Below are positions 1 through 7,463 of a DNA stretch of 43,633 nt, one piece after another. The DNA is from Bacteriovorax sp. GTDB taxonomy: Bacteria > Bdellovibrionota > Bacteriovoracia > Bacteriovoracales > Bacteriovoracaceae. Both the position numbers and the translations under genes were made by a program. Under the pieces are notes generated by a model. That model was not told the DNA's origin. It searched no databases and saw nothing but the letters and a program-made list of their open reading frames with translations. How positions within the stretch are numbered: the stretch's first letter is position 1; every line of letters begins with the position of its first letter. The stretch covers positions 1 through 43,633 of the forward strand of contig JACMNL010000017.1 of NCBI GenBank assembly GCA_014378525.1, written 5' to 3'.

Positions 1-13
1 AGGGCCTTTTTTT
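1..13 (+). terminator. Possible right half of a terminator cut by the window edge
   Basis: The window opens with a GC block (AGGGCC) directly followed by seven T residues, which looks like the 3' arm and U-tract of an intrinsic terminator whose left arm lies outside the window. It would end a + strand gene to the left. Only half is visible, so this is weak. Confidence 0.3.
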
Positions 14-31
14 AACTTTTAAAGTATTGAA

Positions 32-766
32 TTATTCCATTTTAGACGAGATCGAGATCAATTTCACAGAAGGAGCTCCGTTAACCATAGTCACTTGAAT
101 AGTTGCTTCAACTTCAAGAACCGGCTCTTCTCCCTTCGGGATTTCAGAGCTGATTGAAAGCTTTACTACTGAACCAATATTTTCCAGGTATTCATTATGA
201 AGGTCATTGATTGAAACTGCACCATTAGCAAGCATGTCGATTTCAGCTGGCTTTTTAAGGCCTTTAGAAACAGCGTTCATAACCAGTGAGTTGAACTTGT
301 TGTCTTTCATATCCAGAGAAATATTAACATCATTGTTTTCTTTATTGATGATAATCAGGTCAGTGATGCTGTTAGACCATTTCCAGTTTTCGATGATCGC
401 AACTGCATCCAGGTCATAACCAATTCCATCGATTTCAAGTTTTTCAAGACCGATATGAAAATGGTTTCCATAACGTTGTCCTGCGATCGAATACTCTGCT
501 TCTTCAGAGTCTAGTGTTGAAAGAATTTTATTAGTTTCAAGGTCAACAAGGTAGTTAACGATTGTAGATGATTCAAGAAATTTAGAAATTTCCTCTTCTG
601 ATGATTTATCAAGTGCTTCGAAATCAACTTTTTTACCTGGAACACCCCATGCAATAGCATAACCATTTTCTGCAACTGATCCTTTATTGATTCTGAATTC
701 TCTTTCAGATGCCATTAAAGCAGTTGTACTTAGTACTAATGCGATAATTACTGCTAATTTTTTCAT
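32..766 (-). CDS. Secreted protein of unknown function
   Basis: I do not recognise this 244-residue protein with confidence. It begins with a Sec-type signal peptide (MKKLAVIIALVLSTTALMAS), so it should be periplasmic or secreted. The rest is soluble, acidic and rich in beta-type segments, with no cysteines. The pattern of repeated short strands and the C-terminal half faintly recall the YdgA/DUF945 type of periplasmic protein, but this is only an impression. The frame stays open upstream to 799; I chose ATG at 766 because the signal peptide starts there and an AGGGAA ribosome site lies just upstream. It appears monocistronic. Confidence 0.6.
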   Translation of the reverse strand: MKKLAVIIALVLSTTALMASEREFRINKGSVAENGYAIAWGVPGKKVDFEALDKSSEEEISKFLESSTIVNYLVDLETNKILSTLDSEEAEYSIAGQRYGNHFHIGLEKLEIDGIGYDLDAVAIIENWKWSNSITDLIIINKENNDVNISLDMKDNKFNSLVMNAVSKGLKKPAEIDMLANGAVSINDLHNEYLENIGSVVKLSISSEIPKGEEPVLEVEATIQVTMVNGAPSVKLISISSKME

Positions 767-850
767 ATGTTGTTCCCTGTAAAAATAATGTTGGCCCATT
801 TAAGCCTTTACAGGGAATTTAACAATAGAGTTTGTAAAATCTACCTTAGG

Positions 851-1192
851 TTAGACGTTAAAAACGAAGCTGATAAGAAGCTGAACAATTACTAAAACGA
901 TGGCCGCGATGATGGCCGTCATCCATCTATCGATCTTAAATGAGCTCATCATGCCGGCAGCTGCCTTAAGAACAATCGCATTCACTACGAACGTAAAAAG
1001 ACCAAGTGTGAGAATGTTTATTGGAAGAGTTAACAATAAAAGTAGCGGACGAAGAATGGCATTTAGTAATCCGATCACTAAACTTGCAATCATCGCTGCC
1101 TTGAAATCCCTGATCTCAAAACCTTTTACTAATCGTGATGTGATTAAAAGAGCGACTGCAGATAAAATCCAGACAATAAGAATATAGAACAC
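851..1192 (-). CDS. YvlD/PF04020-type small membrane protein ('phage holin family')
   Basis: This 113-residue protein has four hydrophobic segments (about 3-20, 35-58, 60-80, 88-112) and the conserved signature of the YvlD/DUF360 family: G-F-x-I-R-D-F near residue 25 and NAILRPLLLLLTLPINILTLG around 44-64. Automatic pipelines call the family phage holin, but nothing here points to a phage; these are small inner-membrane proteins of unknown function. The start is a GTG at 1190-1192, chosen because AAAAGGAG sits six bases upstream. It lies between a secreted-protein gene and the Rrf2 gene, all on the - strand, without clear operon linkage. Confidence 0.8.
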   Translation of the reverse strand: MFYILIVWILSAVALLITSRLVKGFEIRDFKAAMIASLVIGLLNAILRPLLLLLTLPINILTLGLFTFVVNAIVLKAAAGMMSSFKIDRWMTAIIAAIVLVIVQLLISFVFNV

Positions 1193-1223
1193 AGATGACT
1201 CCTTTTATAAGATGTCATTCATA

Positions 1224-1709
1224 CTAACTTTTCCCGAGTACCCAGTCTAACGATTTATCCAGCACTGGCCGTGGAACGATTTCTTTAAGATCTGCAATGA
1301 CATCAGAAAGTTTTTTCTTTCTCAAAACATCTCGCCACGCATTGTCTGCCTGATACATAACTGCGGCTATATTGCATACAGGAAGTTTCACCGTTTTTAA
1401 ATTCGTGCAGGGATTATTTCTTCTGATTTCCTGACAGTTGAAAGTTTTTTTATCTCCTTCAACGGCCTCGACAATATCGAGCATGGAAATTTTATTAGCA
1501 GGTCGTGATAGTGAATATCCGCCTCTGGGCCCGAGCTGTGTATGAACAAGGCCTGCAGCTGCAAGGGCCTGCATGGCCTTGGATAAATATTCTTTCGGCA
1601 CTCCATGAAATTCGGCCAGGACCTTGGAAGAAACCAGAGTTTCCTCCGGCATACGGGCCAGAACTGTCATGCAATGAAGTGCCCATTCAACCTGGTTACC
1701 TAAAATCAT
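1224..1709 (-). CDS. Rrf2-family transcriptional regulator with three-cysteine cluster motif
   Basis: The 161-residue product has the Rrf2 winged helix (about 1-75; V-P-x-x-Y-L-S-K and GPRGGYSLSRP are diagnostic). It is followed by three cysteines, C92, C101 and C112, placed as in IscR/NsrR proteins that bind a [2Fe-2S] or [4Fe-4S] cluster. It is therefore probably a redox- or NO-responsive repressor. It overlaps the upstream ahpD-like gene by four bases (ATGA at 1706-1709), so the two are translationally coupled and share one promoter. The likely role is autoregulation of this small stress operon. The exact cluster type cannot be read from the sequence; spacing 8 and 10 between the cysteines differs a little from IscR and NsrR. 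Confidence 0.88.
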   Translation of the reverse strand: MILGNQVEWALHCMTVLARMPEETLVSSKVLAEFHGVPKEYLSKAMQALAAAGLVHTQLGPRGGYSLSRPANKISMLDIVEAVEGDKKTFNCQEIRRNNPCTNLKTVKLPVCNIAAVMYQADNAWRDVLRKKKLSDVIADLKEIVPRPVLDKSLDWVLGKS

Positions 1710-1999
1710 AATCCTGAATTTTCCAGTCCAAGTGTTTTATCTGATGATCCAGGAGTAGACCTGAATGTAATACTGAGTCTATTCCAGAAATTAATCAACC
1801 CTATCTCAGTTTTATCAATTGCCGCTTCTTTCACGTGCATGTCTACACAAAAAGCGCAGCCATTGATTTGAGAAGCACGAAGATTTACCAGATGAAGAAT
1901 ATGTTTATCTAAAGAAGATGACTTAACAATATTACCAAGCTCACCCATTTTGGCAAAAGCTTCGGGAGAACGTGGATAAAAATTTAAACGGGATTTCAT
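1706..1999 (-). CDS. AhpD-like carboxymuconolactone decarboxylase family protein, internally shortened
   Basis: The first 57 residues match the start of AhpD-like CMD proteins of about 145 residues: LRASQINGCAFCVDMHVKEA carries the C48-x2-C51 redox pair and H55. Residues 68-85 (LINFWNRLSITFRSTPG) match the normal C-terminal helix of the same proteins. The roughly 60 to 70 residues that normally lie between are missing, with a short joiner at about 60-67, and the tail (residues 85-97) is atypical. This suggests an in-frame internal deletion. The CxxC survives but the fold may not. Start ATG has AAGGAG upstream; the next gene (Rrf2) overlaps by ATGA. Confidence 0.75.
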   Translation of the reverse strand: MKSRLNFYPRSPEAFAKMGELGNIVKSSSLDKHILHLVNLRASQINGCAFCVDMHVKEAAIDKTEIGLINFWNRLSITFRSTPGSSDKTLGLENSGL

Positions 2000-2025
2000 A
2001 TGCTCTCCTTTTTTATCACGGACAA

Positions 2026-2054
2026 ATTGTATCCTTAATTTAGAAATATGTCAA
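2026..2054 (-). promoter_or_regulatory. Strong sigma70 promoter of the ahpD-like/Rrf2 operon
   Basis: On the - strand a perfect -35 box TTGACA (2049-2054) is followed after exactly 17 bases by TACAAT (2026-2031), one base off consensus. Transcription would start near 2019-2020, about 20 bases before the ATG at 1999. An imperfect palindrome GGATACAATTTGTCC (2021-2035) covers the -10 box and is a candidate operator for the Rrf2 protein encoded in the operon. Confidence 0.75.
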
Positions 2055-2186
2055 CACTGCCAGATCTTTGATTCTTATCCGATGTCCAAGTTTTGAAAAG
2101 AAAATAGATGAGTATCGGATTTATTAAAAACATGGTTTATCTTTTGCAGAGTAAAATTTAAGTTTCTCAACATTTACGAGGTCACA

Positions 2187-3599
2187 ATGATAAATATAAT
2201 GCGAACTTTTTTACTCTGCTTTCTTCTAACCTTCTTTATGTCGCAGGCCATGGCTTCCGAGTTATGGACAAAATACGATGGTGATACGAGACACTATCTG
2301 GTTTTAGATAATGATGATGGGATTAAAGTTAAACTTTATTCACAGGAAATGGGCGACTACCAGGATCTCATCTCAGTGCAAACATTTAAGAATAATATTG
2401 AAGCACGCACTTTTATTGATAACAATTATCCAAAATACACAGCTACAAAAGTATTAAAAGAATGGCCGGTCAATACAAGTGTATCGGAAAAAAAGAACAG
2501 CAACTTGTGGATCGCTCAGAATCAATGGAGTGATGATTGGGAGCAAAAATATGCAGACTGGTTGAAGGATACAATAACCTCCGATTTCTATATGAAATAC
2601 AACATCCCTACTGATTGTGCTGACGCTCAGATTGGTTTCAGGTGGATATTTGCCCGAATCAACTCCCTTCCTGTCGCAAATACAGTGAGTGATACAGGTT
2701 CGTTATTCGGACAATTCTCGATGAGAAAACAATGGGAAAATCTTCCGACTTCATATAACTGGTACGACGATCAACTTTTTCTAGCAGCACTCAATTACGT
2801 TATGGACATGACTAGCACGAGAACTGTCATGGCCACTGATGGATTTCATGTGGCCATTACACAACAAGGTTTACGTGCAGGAACATTCATAGTGAGCCAG
2901 ACCAATGGTTCAGGACATATCAGAACCATCACAGATAATTATTATACTGAATCGGGAGAACTTCCACTTTATACACAATCTGCGACTTCACCACGCGAAC
3001 TACGACCTCTTTATAAAGAAGCTTTTGTCGACCAGGCATGGCCACTTAGAGGTACGAGAGAGATTATGGCCATGAGATGGCCGATAGTCTCAAGAGGATC
3101 ATGGGTACTTACTGAAAAAAATAAAGACCCGCGTTTTTCTGAAGAACAGTTTGATGTACAATTGAAGGGAAACTATTATTCATTCATTCAGTTTGTTTTA
3201 AGTCGTGTAAAGCCTTCATACAATCCGAACAGTCTGATCTCTACAGGTATAGATGATTTAGTGAACTACACAATAATGAGAATTAAAATCGTTAGAGATG
3301 GTTATGAATTCTGTAGAAATCATGATTGTCGTCCGGGAACACAGGCCTACGAAGACTGGAGCACGCCAAACCGAGATGCAAAATTTCTGATAAAATTTAA
3401 TGAAGTTGAAGACCTGGTAAAATCATTTGATCCGGCCAATCCGGGACTTTACGATAGCTGGATAAATTCATTAAACACTACGACAATCGATGTTGAAGGA
3501 AATAACTTAAGTCTCGCACAGATCAGAAATCTGCTCGAGAAAAAGAAAATGAGTTTCAATCCAAGCGATCCTATCTTAAAGCGTTGGGGACTTAATTAA
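2187..3599 (+). CDS. Secreted protein with papain-like (NlpC/transglutaminase-type) Cys/His motifs
   Basis: This 470-residue protein has a signal peptide ending near AMA-S (residue 23). A D-C144-A-D motif followed by an amphipathic helix (residues 144-163) and a G-S-G-H244-I-R-T-I motif resemble the nucleophile helix and histidine strand of papain-fold enzymes, as in NlpC/P60, transglutaminase-like and amidase families. The DCAD plus GHxR arrangement is one I associate with uncharacterised secreted proteins of myxobacteria and bdellovibrios, so a peptidase, amidase or transglutaminase-like role in the envelope is plausible but not shown. A pair of cysteines near residue 380 (F-C-R-N-H-D-C) may form a disulfide. 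Start ATG has GAGG five bases upstream. The gene stands alone and is followed by a long hairpin. Confidence 0.65.
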   Translation: MINIMRTFLLCFLLTFFMSQAMASELWTKYDGDTRHYLVLDNDDGIKVKLYSQEMGDYQDLISVQTFKNNIEARTFIDNNYPKYTATKVLKEWPVNTSVSEKKNSNLWIAQNQWSDDWEQKYADWLKDTITSDFYMKYNIPTDCADAQIGFRWIFARINSLPVANTVSDTGSLFGQFSMRKQWENLPTSYNWYDDQLFLAALNYVMDMTSTRTVMATDGFHVAITQQGLRAGTFIVSQTNGSGHIRTITDNYYTESGELPLYTQSATSPRELRPLYKEAFVDQAWPLRGTREIMAMRWPIVSRGSWVLTEKNKDPRFSEEQFDVQLKGNYYSFIQFVLSRVKPSYNPNSLISTGIDDLVNYTIMRIKIVRDGYEFCRNHDCRPGTQAYEDWSTPNRDAKFLIKFNEVEDLVKSFDPANPGLYDSWINSLNTTTIDVEGNNLSLAQIRNLLEKKKMSFNPSDPILKRWGLN

Positions 3600-3616
3600 A
3601 AAAATAGATAGTATAT

Positions 3617-3662
3617 ACTGAGAGCAGTTCTTATGTAATTCATTGAACTGCACTCAGTTTAA
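3617..3662 (+). terminator. Long hairpin after the papain-like gene, probable terminator
   Basis: ACTGAGAGCAGTTC (3617-3630) pairs with GAACTGCACTCAGT (3645-3658) with one mismatch in 14, loop 14 bases. Only a short T run follows, so it may be a weak terminator or an mRNA-stabilising 3' hairpin. Confidence 0.5.
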
Positions 3663-3810
3663 ATTAACTGCCTGAAAAACCATACTGCAGCATTAAAGAT
3701 TAAATAAAAAAGACAAATAACTCTATGGTTAATCTTATTAAAATCTTTTAACCTATAAATCTAAAAACATTTTAAAATAGTACATCATCACTAACTTTGG
3801 GATAAAAGTA

Positions 3811-4176
3811 ATGAGAAGTACGAGTTCTGTTAAAGTAGGCCTCAATTTGATCCTGCTGCTAATGGCTGGTCATATTATTAAAGGTCTATTAACAATCTTT
3901 GGACATTTTCCGTTATTGCTCGATCTACAAATGGGTTATTTCAATTTGCTGGTTGGAATGGTTTATTTTATTTTTTACCTACTGTGTATGAAAGTTAATA
4001 CTGTCACAGGTTTTTCCGCGAGCTTTCTCTTTTTTATTTTCGAGGCCGGCATTATGCTCATCATGGCCGCTCAACGCGCTCCCTACTTTCTTGCAATAAT
4101 GATCTCAGTAAGACTCGTCATGGGATTAATTCTATATATAGCTTGCAGAAGTGTAACTTCACTTCATCAGAATTAA
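3811..4176 (+). CDS. Small four-helix membrane protein, unknown
   Basis: I do not recognise this 121-residue protein. It has about four hydrophobic stretches (10-30, 40-63, 67-90, 95-115) with short polar connections and a slightly positive N-terminus, which suggests an inner-membrane protein. No charged residues inside the helices point to a transport mechanism. The start ATG is preceded by a GGGAT element at moderate distance. The 211 bases before it hold the hairpin noted above and AT-rich sequence. The next gene, an EamA-type protein, follows after 41 bases on the same strand, so they may be cotranscribed. Confidence 0.6.
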   Translation: MRSTSSVKVGLNLILLLMAGHIIKGLLTIFGHFPLLLDLQMGYFNLLVGMVYFIFYLLCMKVNTVTGFSASFLFFIFEAGIMLIMAAQRAPYFLAIMISVRLVMGLILYIACRSVTSLHQN

Positions 4177-4217
4177 ACGATACACTCATCATATGAATTT
4201 TTTCCTATGAGGTTAGT

Positions 4218-4649
4218 GTGTCAAATACCTGGATAATTTATGCTCTTGGTTCTGCAGGCTTCGCTGCACTGACAGCACTCTTTGGTAAAATGGGTGTAGA
4301 AAACGTCAACTCAAACATGGCCACTTTTTTCAGAACATTCATCATCATGATTGTTGCTGCAATCATCATCAGTATAAATTCAGAATGGCAGAGAGTAGAT
4401 AAATTTAGTTCGCGCACTATTATTTTTTTAATTTTGTCGGGAATCGCAACAGGACTTTCATGGTTATGTTATTATCGCGCGCTACAACTGGGTCACATCG
4501 CTCAGGTTGCTGCCGTTGATAAACTCAGCGTTGCATTCGCTATTATACTTGCTGCATTATTTTTAGGTGAAAGCCTCACATGGCAAACGGCGATTGGTGG
4601 TTTACTTATAGTCGCTGGATCAATTGTAATTGCCTTACCTAAATTTTAA
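4218..4649 (+). CDS. EamA/DMT-family half-transporter
   Basis: This is a single EamA domain of 143 residues with five predicted membrane helices. The typical end of an EamA repeat is clear: A-x-x-x-L-x-E-x-L-T-W-Q-x-x-I-G-G-x-L-I-x-x-G (about 111-137). Full DMT proteins carry two such repeats and about 300 residues, so this one should act as a dimer, as known for other single-repeat members. The substrate is unknown; metabolite or drug export is usual for the family. The start is GTG at 4218, chosen because an ATGAGG element precedes it. Its 3' end runs into a terminator-like hairpin that also contains the ribosome site of the next gene. Confidence 0.8.
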   Translation: MSNTWIIYALGSAGFAALTALFGKMGVENVNSNMATFFRTFIIMIVAAIIISINSEWQRVDKFSSRTIIFLILSGIATGLSWLCYYRALQLGHIAQVAAVDKLSVAFAIILAALFLGESLTWQTAIGGLLIVAGSIVIALPKF

Positions 4650-4678
4650 GTTTTTCTTATGGACAATTAATTGCACGA

Positions 4679-4710
4679 AAAACTCTTGAATAATCTTCAA
4701 GGAGTTTTTT
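4679..4710 (+). promoter_or_regulatory. Terminator-like hairpin that includes the GST ribosome binding site
   Basis: AAAACTCTTGAA (4679-4690) pairs with TTCAAGGAGTTTT (4696-4708), leaving one bulged G and a five-base loop (TAATC). Six T residues (4705-4710) follow and the ATG of the GST gene is the next codon (4711). The Shine-Dalgarno AAGGAG (4699-4704) lies inside the 3' arm. The element can therefore end EamA transcription and hide the GST ribosome site in any read-through transcript. Confidence 0.65.
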
Positions 4711-5415
4711 ATGGTAAAACTATTTCACTCTCCCAGTTCTCGATCAACAGGAATTCTCTGGTTATTAGAAGAGTTGGAAATTCCCTATGAAGTTGATCTG
4801 ATAAATATCAGAAGTCCAAACGGCGCTCCTGAGGGTTACCGTGAAATACAACCCAACAAAAAAGTCCCGGCCATTATTCATGATGGGTCAATCATCACTG
4901 AACGAGCGGCAATTGTCATTTATCTTTGCGATATTTTTAACGACATGAATTTAGCTCCGCAAAATGGTGATTTGCGCCGCGGACAATATTTATCCATGCT
5001 GGTCTACTGCGACTCTGTCATGGACCCTGTTATGAATGCTAAAATGCACGGATGGACTTACAGACCGAGTGATTTTTCCTACGGGCATTTTGATGACATG
5101 GTAAAATATATTGATAAAAAATTATCTTCGCAGCTTTATGCTGTTGGAAATGAATTCACTGCAGCTGATACACAACTTGGAAGTGCGATTCACTGGGGAA
5201 TAAATATTCTTGATGTACTTCCGAAAAAATCTTCATTCATGAATTACCTGAGTCGTATCATGTTGAGACCGGGATTTATACGTGCAATGGAAAAAGACGA
5301 TGCATTTACCCGCAGACCTTACTCAGATCCTCATCTTTTTAATTATAGACCTAATGTGGCCACTCAATATGAAACCAGTACGCTTAATGATTTTTATGGT
5401 GACGGACTTCCATAA
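4711..5415 (+). CDS. Glutathione S-transferase family protein
   Basis: The 234-residue protein has the GST N-terminal thioredoxin-like domain (1-80): the start K-L-F-H-S-P-S-S-R-S-T supplies the active-site serine region, K-V-P-A-I (51-55) has the cis-proline of the glutathione site, and I-T-E-R-A-A-I-V-I-Y-L is the gamma-glutamyl contact. The C-terminal helical domain (90-205) is less conserved, but the A-D-T-Q-L-G motif, equivalent to the N-capping box, is present near residue 152. It is probably a cytoplasmic detoxification enzyme with unknown substrate. The last 25 residues extend past the usual fold. Translation may be controlled by the hairpin over its ribosome site. Confidence 0.85.
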   Translation: MVKLFHSPSSRSTGILWLLEELEIPYEVDLINIRSPNGAPEGYREIQPNKKVPAIIHDGSIITERAAIVIYLCDIFNDMNLAPQNGDLRRGQYLSMLVYCDSVMDPVMNAKMHGWTYRPSDFSYGHFDDMVKYIDKKLSSQLYAVGNEFTAADTQLGSAIHWGINILDVLPKKSSFMNYLSRIMLRPGFIRAMEKDDAFTRRPYSDPHLFNYRPNVATQYETSTLNDFYGDGLP

Positions 5416-5439
5416 AGATCTCGAGTAAGTCCATTTTTT
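5404..5439 (+). terminator. Weak terminator after the GST gene
   Basis: GGACTT inside the last codons (5404-5409) can pair with AAGTCC (5427-5432), followed by ATTTTTT. The loop is long (17 bases), so confidence is low, but the T run position fits. Confidence 0.35.
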
Positions 5440-5552
5440 CCCCGAGAGCAACTGAATAGTACTTGAAATATGGATATGAATTGATGGTTTTGAAATTGCA
5501 ACATTCTAAAGTGAATTCACGAAACGAGTTTATAGATAAACCGGAGAAATAC

Positions 5553-6128
5553 ATGAGTTATGAAACAGAAACTCTAAGATTATTAAGACAGTCTCTCGAC
5601 GAAGAAGACGATGAGACAAGCATCATTTCGGTTCTTGAACATCACCATAAATATTTACGAGAGTACATGAGTATACTTACCGGCCCGGAAATTTCTCCTG
5701 AACACAAACAAGCAACATTATACCTTTTCTTTCCTATTTTTAATATGCATGCAAAAGCAGAACAAGATACGTTGTATCGCCTACTGCAAGGCGCTTCCAA
5801 TCATGAAGTACGCCTCGAGGGCTTAAGAGGATTAGATGAACACGAAATTGCTTTTGAAATCATCAGAGAGCTTCAGGAAATGGGAGCAGAAACTTCCTGG
5901 TCAGATGAAATAGACGCGAAGATCCATGTACTGGCCGGATTAATTAAGGGTCATATCAAAGAAGAAGAAAATGCAATGTATCCACTGGTCGAAAGACATT
6001 TCAGTGAATCAAAACTCATGGACTTAACAGATAATTATCTGGAGAAATGTAAGATTTATCTAGATATGGAGATGGAATCAGTTCCGTCGGCAGTATCAAG
6101 AAGTGATGTACTGACGTTCTTTTATTAG
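5553..6128 (+). CDS. Hemerythrin-like (HHE) protein
   Basis: This 191-residue helical protein has the H...H-H plus H-x3-E ligand pattern of hemerythrin-like domains: VLEHHHKYLREY, then NMHAKAEQDTLY, then LDEHEIAFEII, and HIKEEENAMYP. These residues would bind a diiron centre. The family serves in oxygen, NO or iron sensing and in repair of oxidised iron centres; the role here is open. The frame is open from 5463, but ATG at 5553 has a proper GGAGAA six bases upstream and starts the conserved part. It is monocistronic: a clear intrinsic terminator follows 30 bases after the stop. Confidence 0.85.
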   Translation: MSYETETLRLLRQSLDEEDDETSIISVLEHHHKYLREYMSILTGPEISPEHKQATLYLFFPIFNMHAKAEQDTLYRLLQGASNHEVRLEGLRGLDEHEIAFEIIRELQEMGAETSWSDEIDAKIHVLAGLIKGHIKEEENAMYPLVERHFSESKLMDLTDNYLEKCKIYLDMEMESVPSAVSRSDVLTFFY

Positions 6129-6158
6129 AACCGTATCAATAGAAAATTGACCCGCAGA

Positions 6159-6186
6159 AACCCGGTGGCTTACTACCGGGTTTTTT
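6159..6186 (+). terminator. Intrinsic terminator after the hemerythrin gene
   Basis: AACCCGGT (6159-6166) and ACCGGGTT (6175-6182) form a perfect 8-bp stem with an eight-base loop, ending in six T residues (6181-6186). It also helps set the methyltransferase start, since an earlier start would place this hairpin inside that gene. Confidence 0.9.
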
Positions 6187-6233
6187 GTTGCAAATATCAA
6201 AAAAAAATAGTTACTATACCGGAGATGTACGAC

Positions 6234-6965
6234 ATGATTTCAAACCTTCAATTTTCATTTCTCAAAACATTTTATCAACTTGATGTCGGGGCACCCGCAT
6301 CTGAATATAGATTAAGTCTGGATAAAATTTTCGACGATAATTTTCCGCAAAAAGTTTCCGGAAAATTTGTTGTCGATTTTGGATGCGGCCTTGGCGGCGA
6401 TACAAAAACGATGGCCGAATGGGGAGCGAAACTTTCTCTGGGACTTGAAATACGCGAAGAGCTTGTTAAATCTAATTCAGAAAATATTCAGTTATCCAAC
6501 TGCGCTTTTGCGACAACACTTCCTAATGATTTAGTCCAGAAAGCAGATTTGATTATTTCGATCGATGCTTTCGAGCATTTTTCTCACCCGGACCAGATTC
6601 TAAAAATTATGTACGATTGTCTTCGCCCAGGTGGTGAAGCTTATATAAGTTTCGGTCCGACCTGGTATCATCCATTCGGTGGACATCTTTTTTCTATCTT
6701 CCCATGGGCCCATTTAATCTTTACAGAAAAAGCTTTAATTCGCTGGAGAAGCCAATTCTATAAAGACGGAGCTTCAAAGTTCGGTGAAGTTGCGGGCGGA
6801 TTAAATCAGCTTTCGATAGCTCAATTTGAAGATCTATTTAATAAGAGCGGTTTTATAGTTGAAGATTTAAACTGCAAACCTATTCGCGGACAGCGCTGGT
6901 TGCAAAAAATAGTAGGAAGAGAATTTATGACAAGTATGGTTTTAGTGCGCCTGAAAAAACCTTAG
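6234..6965 (+). CDS. Class I SAM-dependent methyltransferase
   Basis: Motif I is V-V-D-F-G-C-G-L-G-G-D-T, followed by the acidic residue at the end of strand 2 (L-G-L-E-I-R-E-E) and the D-L-I-I-S-I-D-A-F-E-H-F motif that precedes catalysis in many small-molecule methyltransferases. The protein has 243 residues and is probably cytosolic. The open frame extends to 6147, but that extension runs through an intrinsic terminator; ATG 6234 has GGAG nine bases upstream, whereas ATG 6225 has no spacing. The substrate is unknown; the aromatic insert after motif III (F-P-W-A-H-L-I-F-T-E) resembles ubiquinone/lipid-type methyltransferases. Its stop codon overlaps the stop of the convergent lipoprotein gene. 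Confidence 0.82.
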   Translation: MISNLQFSFLKTFYQLDVGAPASEYRLSLDKIFDDNFPQKVSGKFVVDFGCGLGGDTKTMAEWGAKLSLGLEIREELVKSNSENIQLSNCAFATTLPNDLVQKADLIISIDAFEHFSHPDQILKIMYDCLRPGGEAYISFGPTWYHPFGGHLFSIFPWAHLIFTEKALIRWRSQFYKDGASKFGEVAGGLNQLSIAQFEDLFNKSGFIVEDLNCKPIRGQRWLQKIVGREFMTSMVLVRLKKP

Positions 6966-7369
6966 TTTCTTTTGTCAGCGTTGATATAATCTTTCCATTC
7001 TTTTTGAATTTGAACATCACTCTTCTTCAGTTCTACCTGAAGTTGTTTTTTCATTTTTTCCAGCTCAGCTCGATCAGCGACACTCAGGTCACCGTCATTC
7101 GTTAAGGTCACAACCTTGCTTAAAAAGCCGTAATACGCATTACACTCTTCACCGACAGCATCACATCCAATTGCTCTCGTCTCTTCCACTCCATCGGCCA
7201 TATCGTGCATAAGCTTAATATTCGTTTCATTCATCAGTTTGTTGACGACTTCATTGATCTGAGCCACTTGTTTTGAATAATGAGAAATACTCACGGCAGG
7301 TTTTTCCACACGTGGTGCGCATGCAAAAAGAAGAGTCATCAAGGCCATTAGTGGTAATAGTTTTTTCAT
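6962..7369 (-). CDS. Small lipoprotein, unknown function
   Basis: The 135-residue product starts with a lipoprotein signal (MKKLLPLMALMTLLFACAPR), the lipobox being L-F-A-C with C17 as acylation site. The mature part is predicted helical with heptad-like hydrophobics (about 30-65 and 95-130), and C-D-A-V-G-E-E-C-N-A-Y may hold a disulfide. Function is not recognised; a helical envelope lipoprotein is the most one can say. The start ATG has GGAG upstream. It converges on the methyltransferase gene with a four-base overlap of the two stops (TTAG). Confidence 0.7.
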   Translation of the reverse strand: MKKLLPLMALMTLLFACAPRVEKPAVSISHYSKQVAQINEVVNKLMNETNIKLMHDMADGVEETRAIGCDAVGEECNAYYGFLSKVVTLTNDGDLSVADRAELEKMKKQLQVELKKSDVQIQKEWKDYINADKRN

Positions 7370-7402
7370 AATTTCTCCAGTCCAAAGAATATCATAAAAA
7401 AA

Positions 7403-7439
7403 AAATACCTGTGAAGGATTTTACTCTTCACAGGTATTT
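7403..7439 (-). terminator. Strong intrinsic terminator of the metalloprotease gene
   Basis: A perfect 14-bp inverted repeat (7403-7416 with 7426-7439, loop nine bases) lies 24 bases beyond the stop codon of the - strand gene. On the - strand it is followed by a long T run (complement of the A run 7391-7405). Confidence 0.92.
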
Positions 7440-7463
7440 GTTAGTTCTTAAATTTCTTAAAGC

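Noticed and set aside
851..1192. Phage holin
   Set aside because: The label is a pipeline name for the YvlD-type family; no endolysin or other phage gene is near.
6147..6233. Upstream extension of the methyltransferase
   Set aside because: It would include an intrinsic terminator in the coding region; a well-spaced ribosome site favours ATG 6234.
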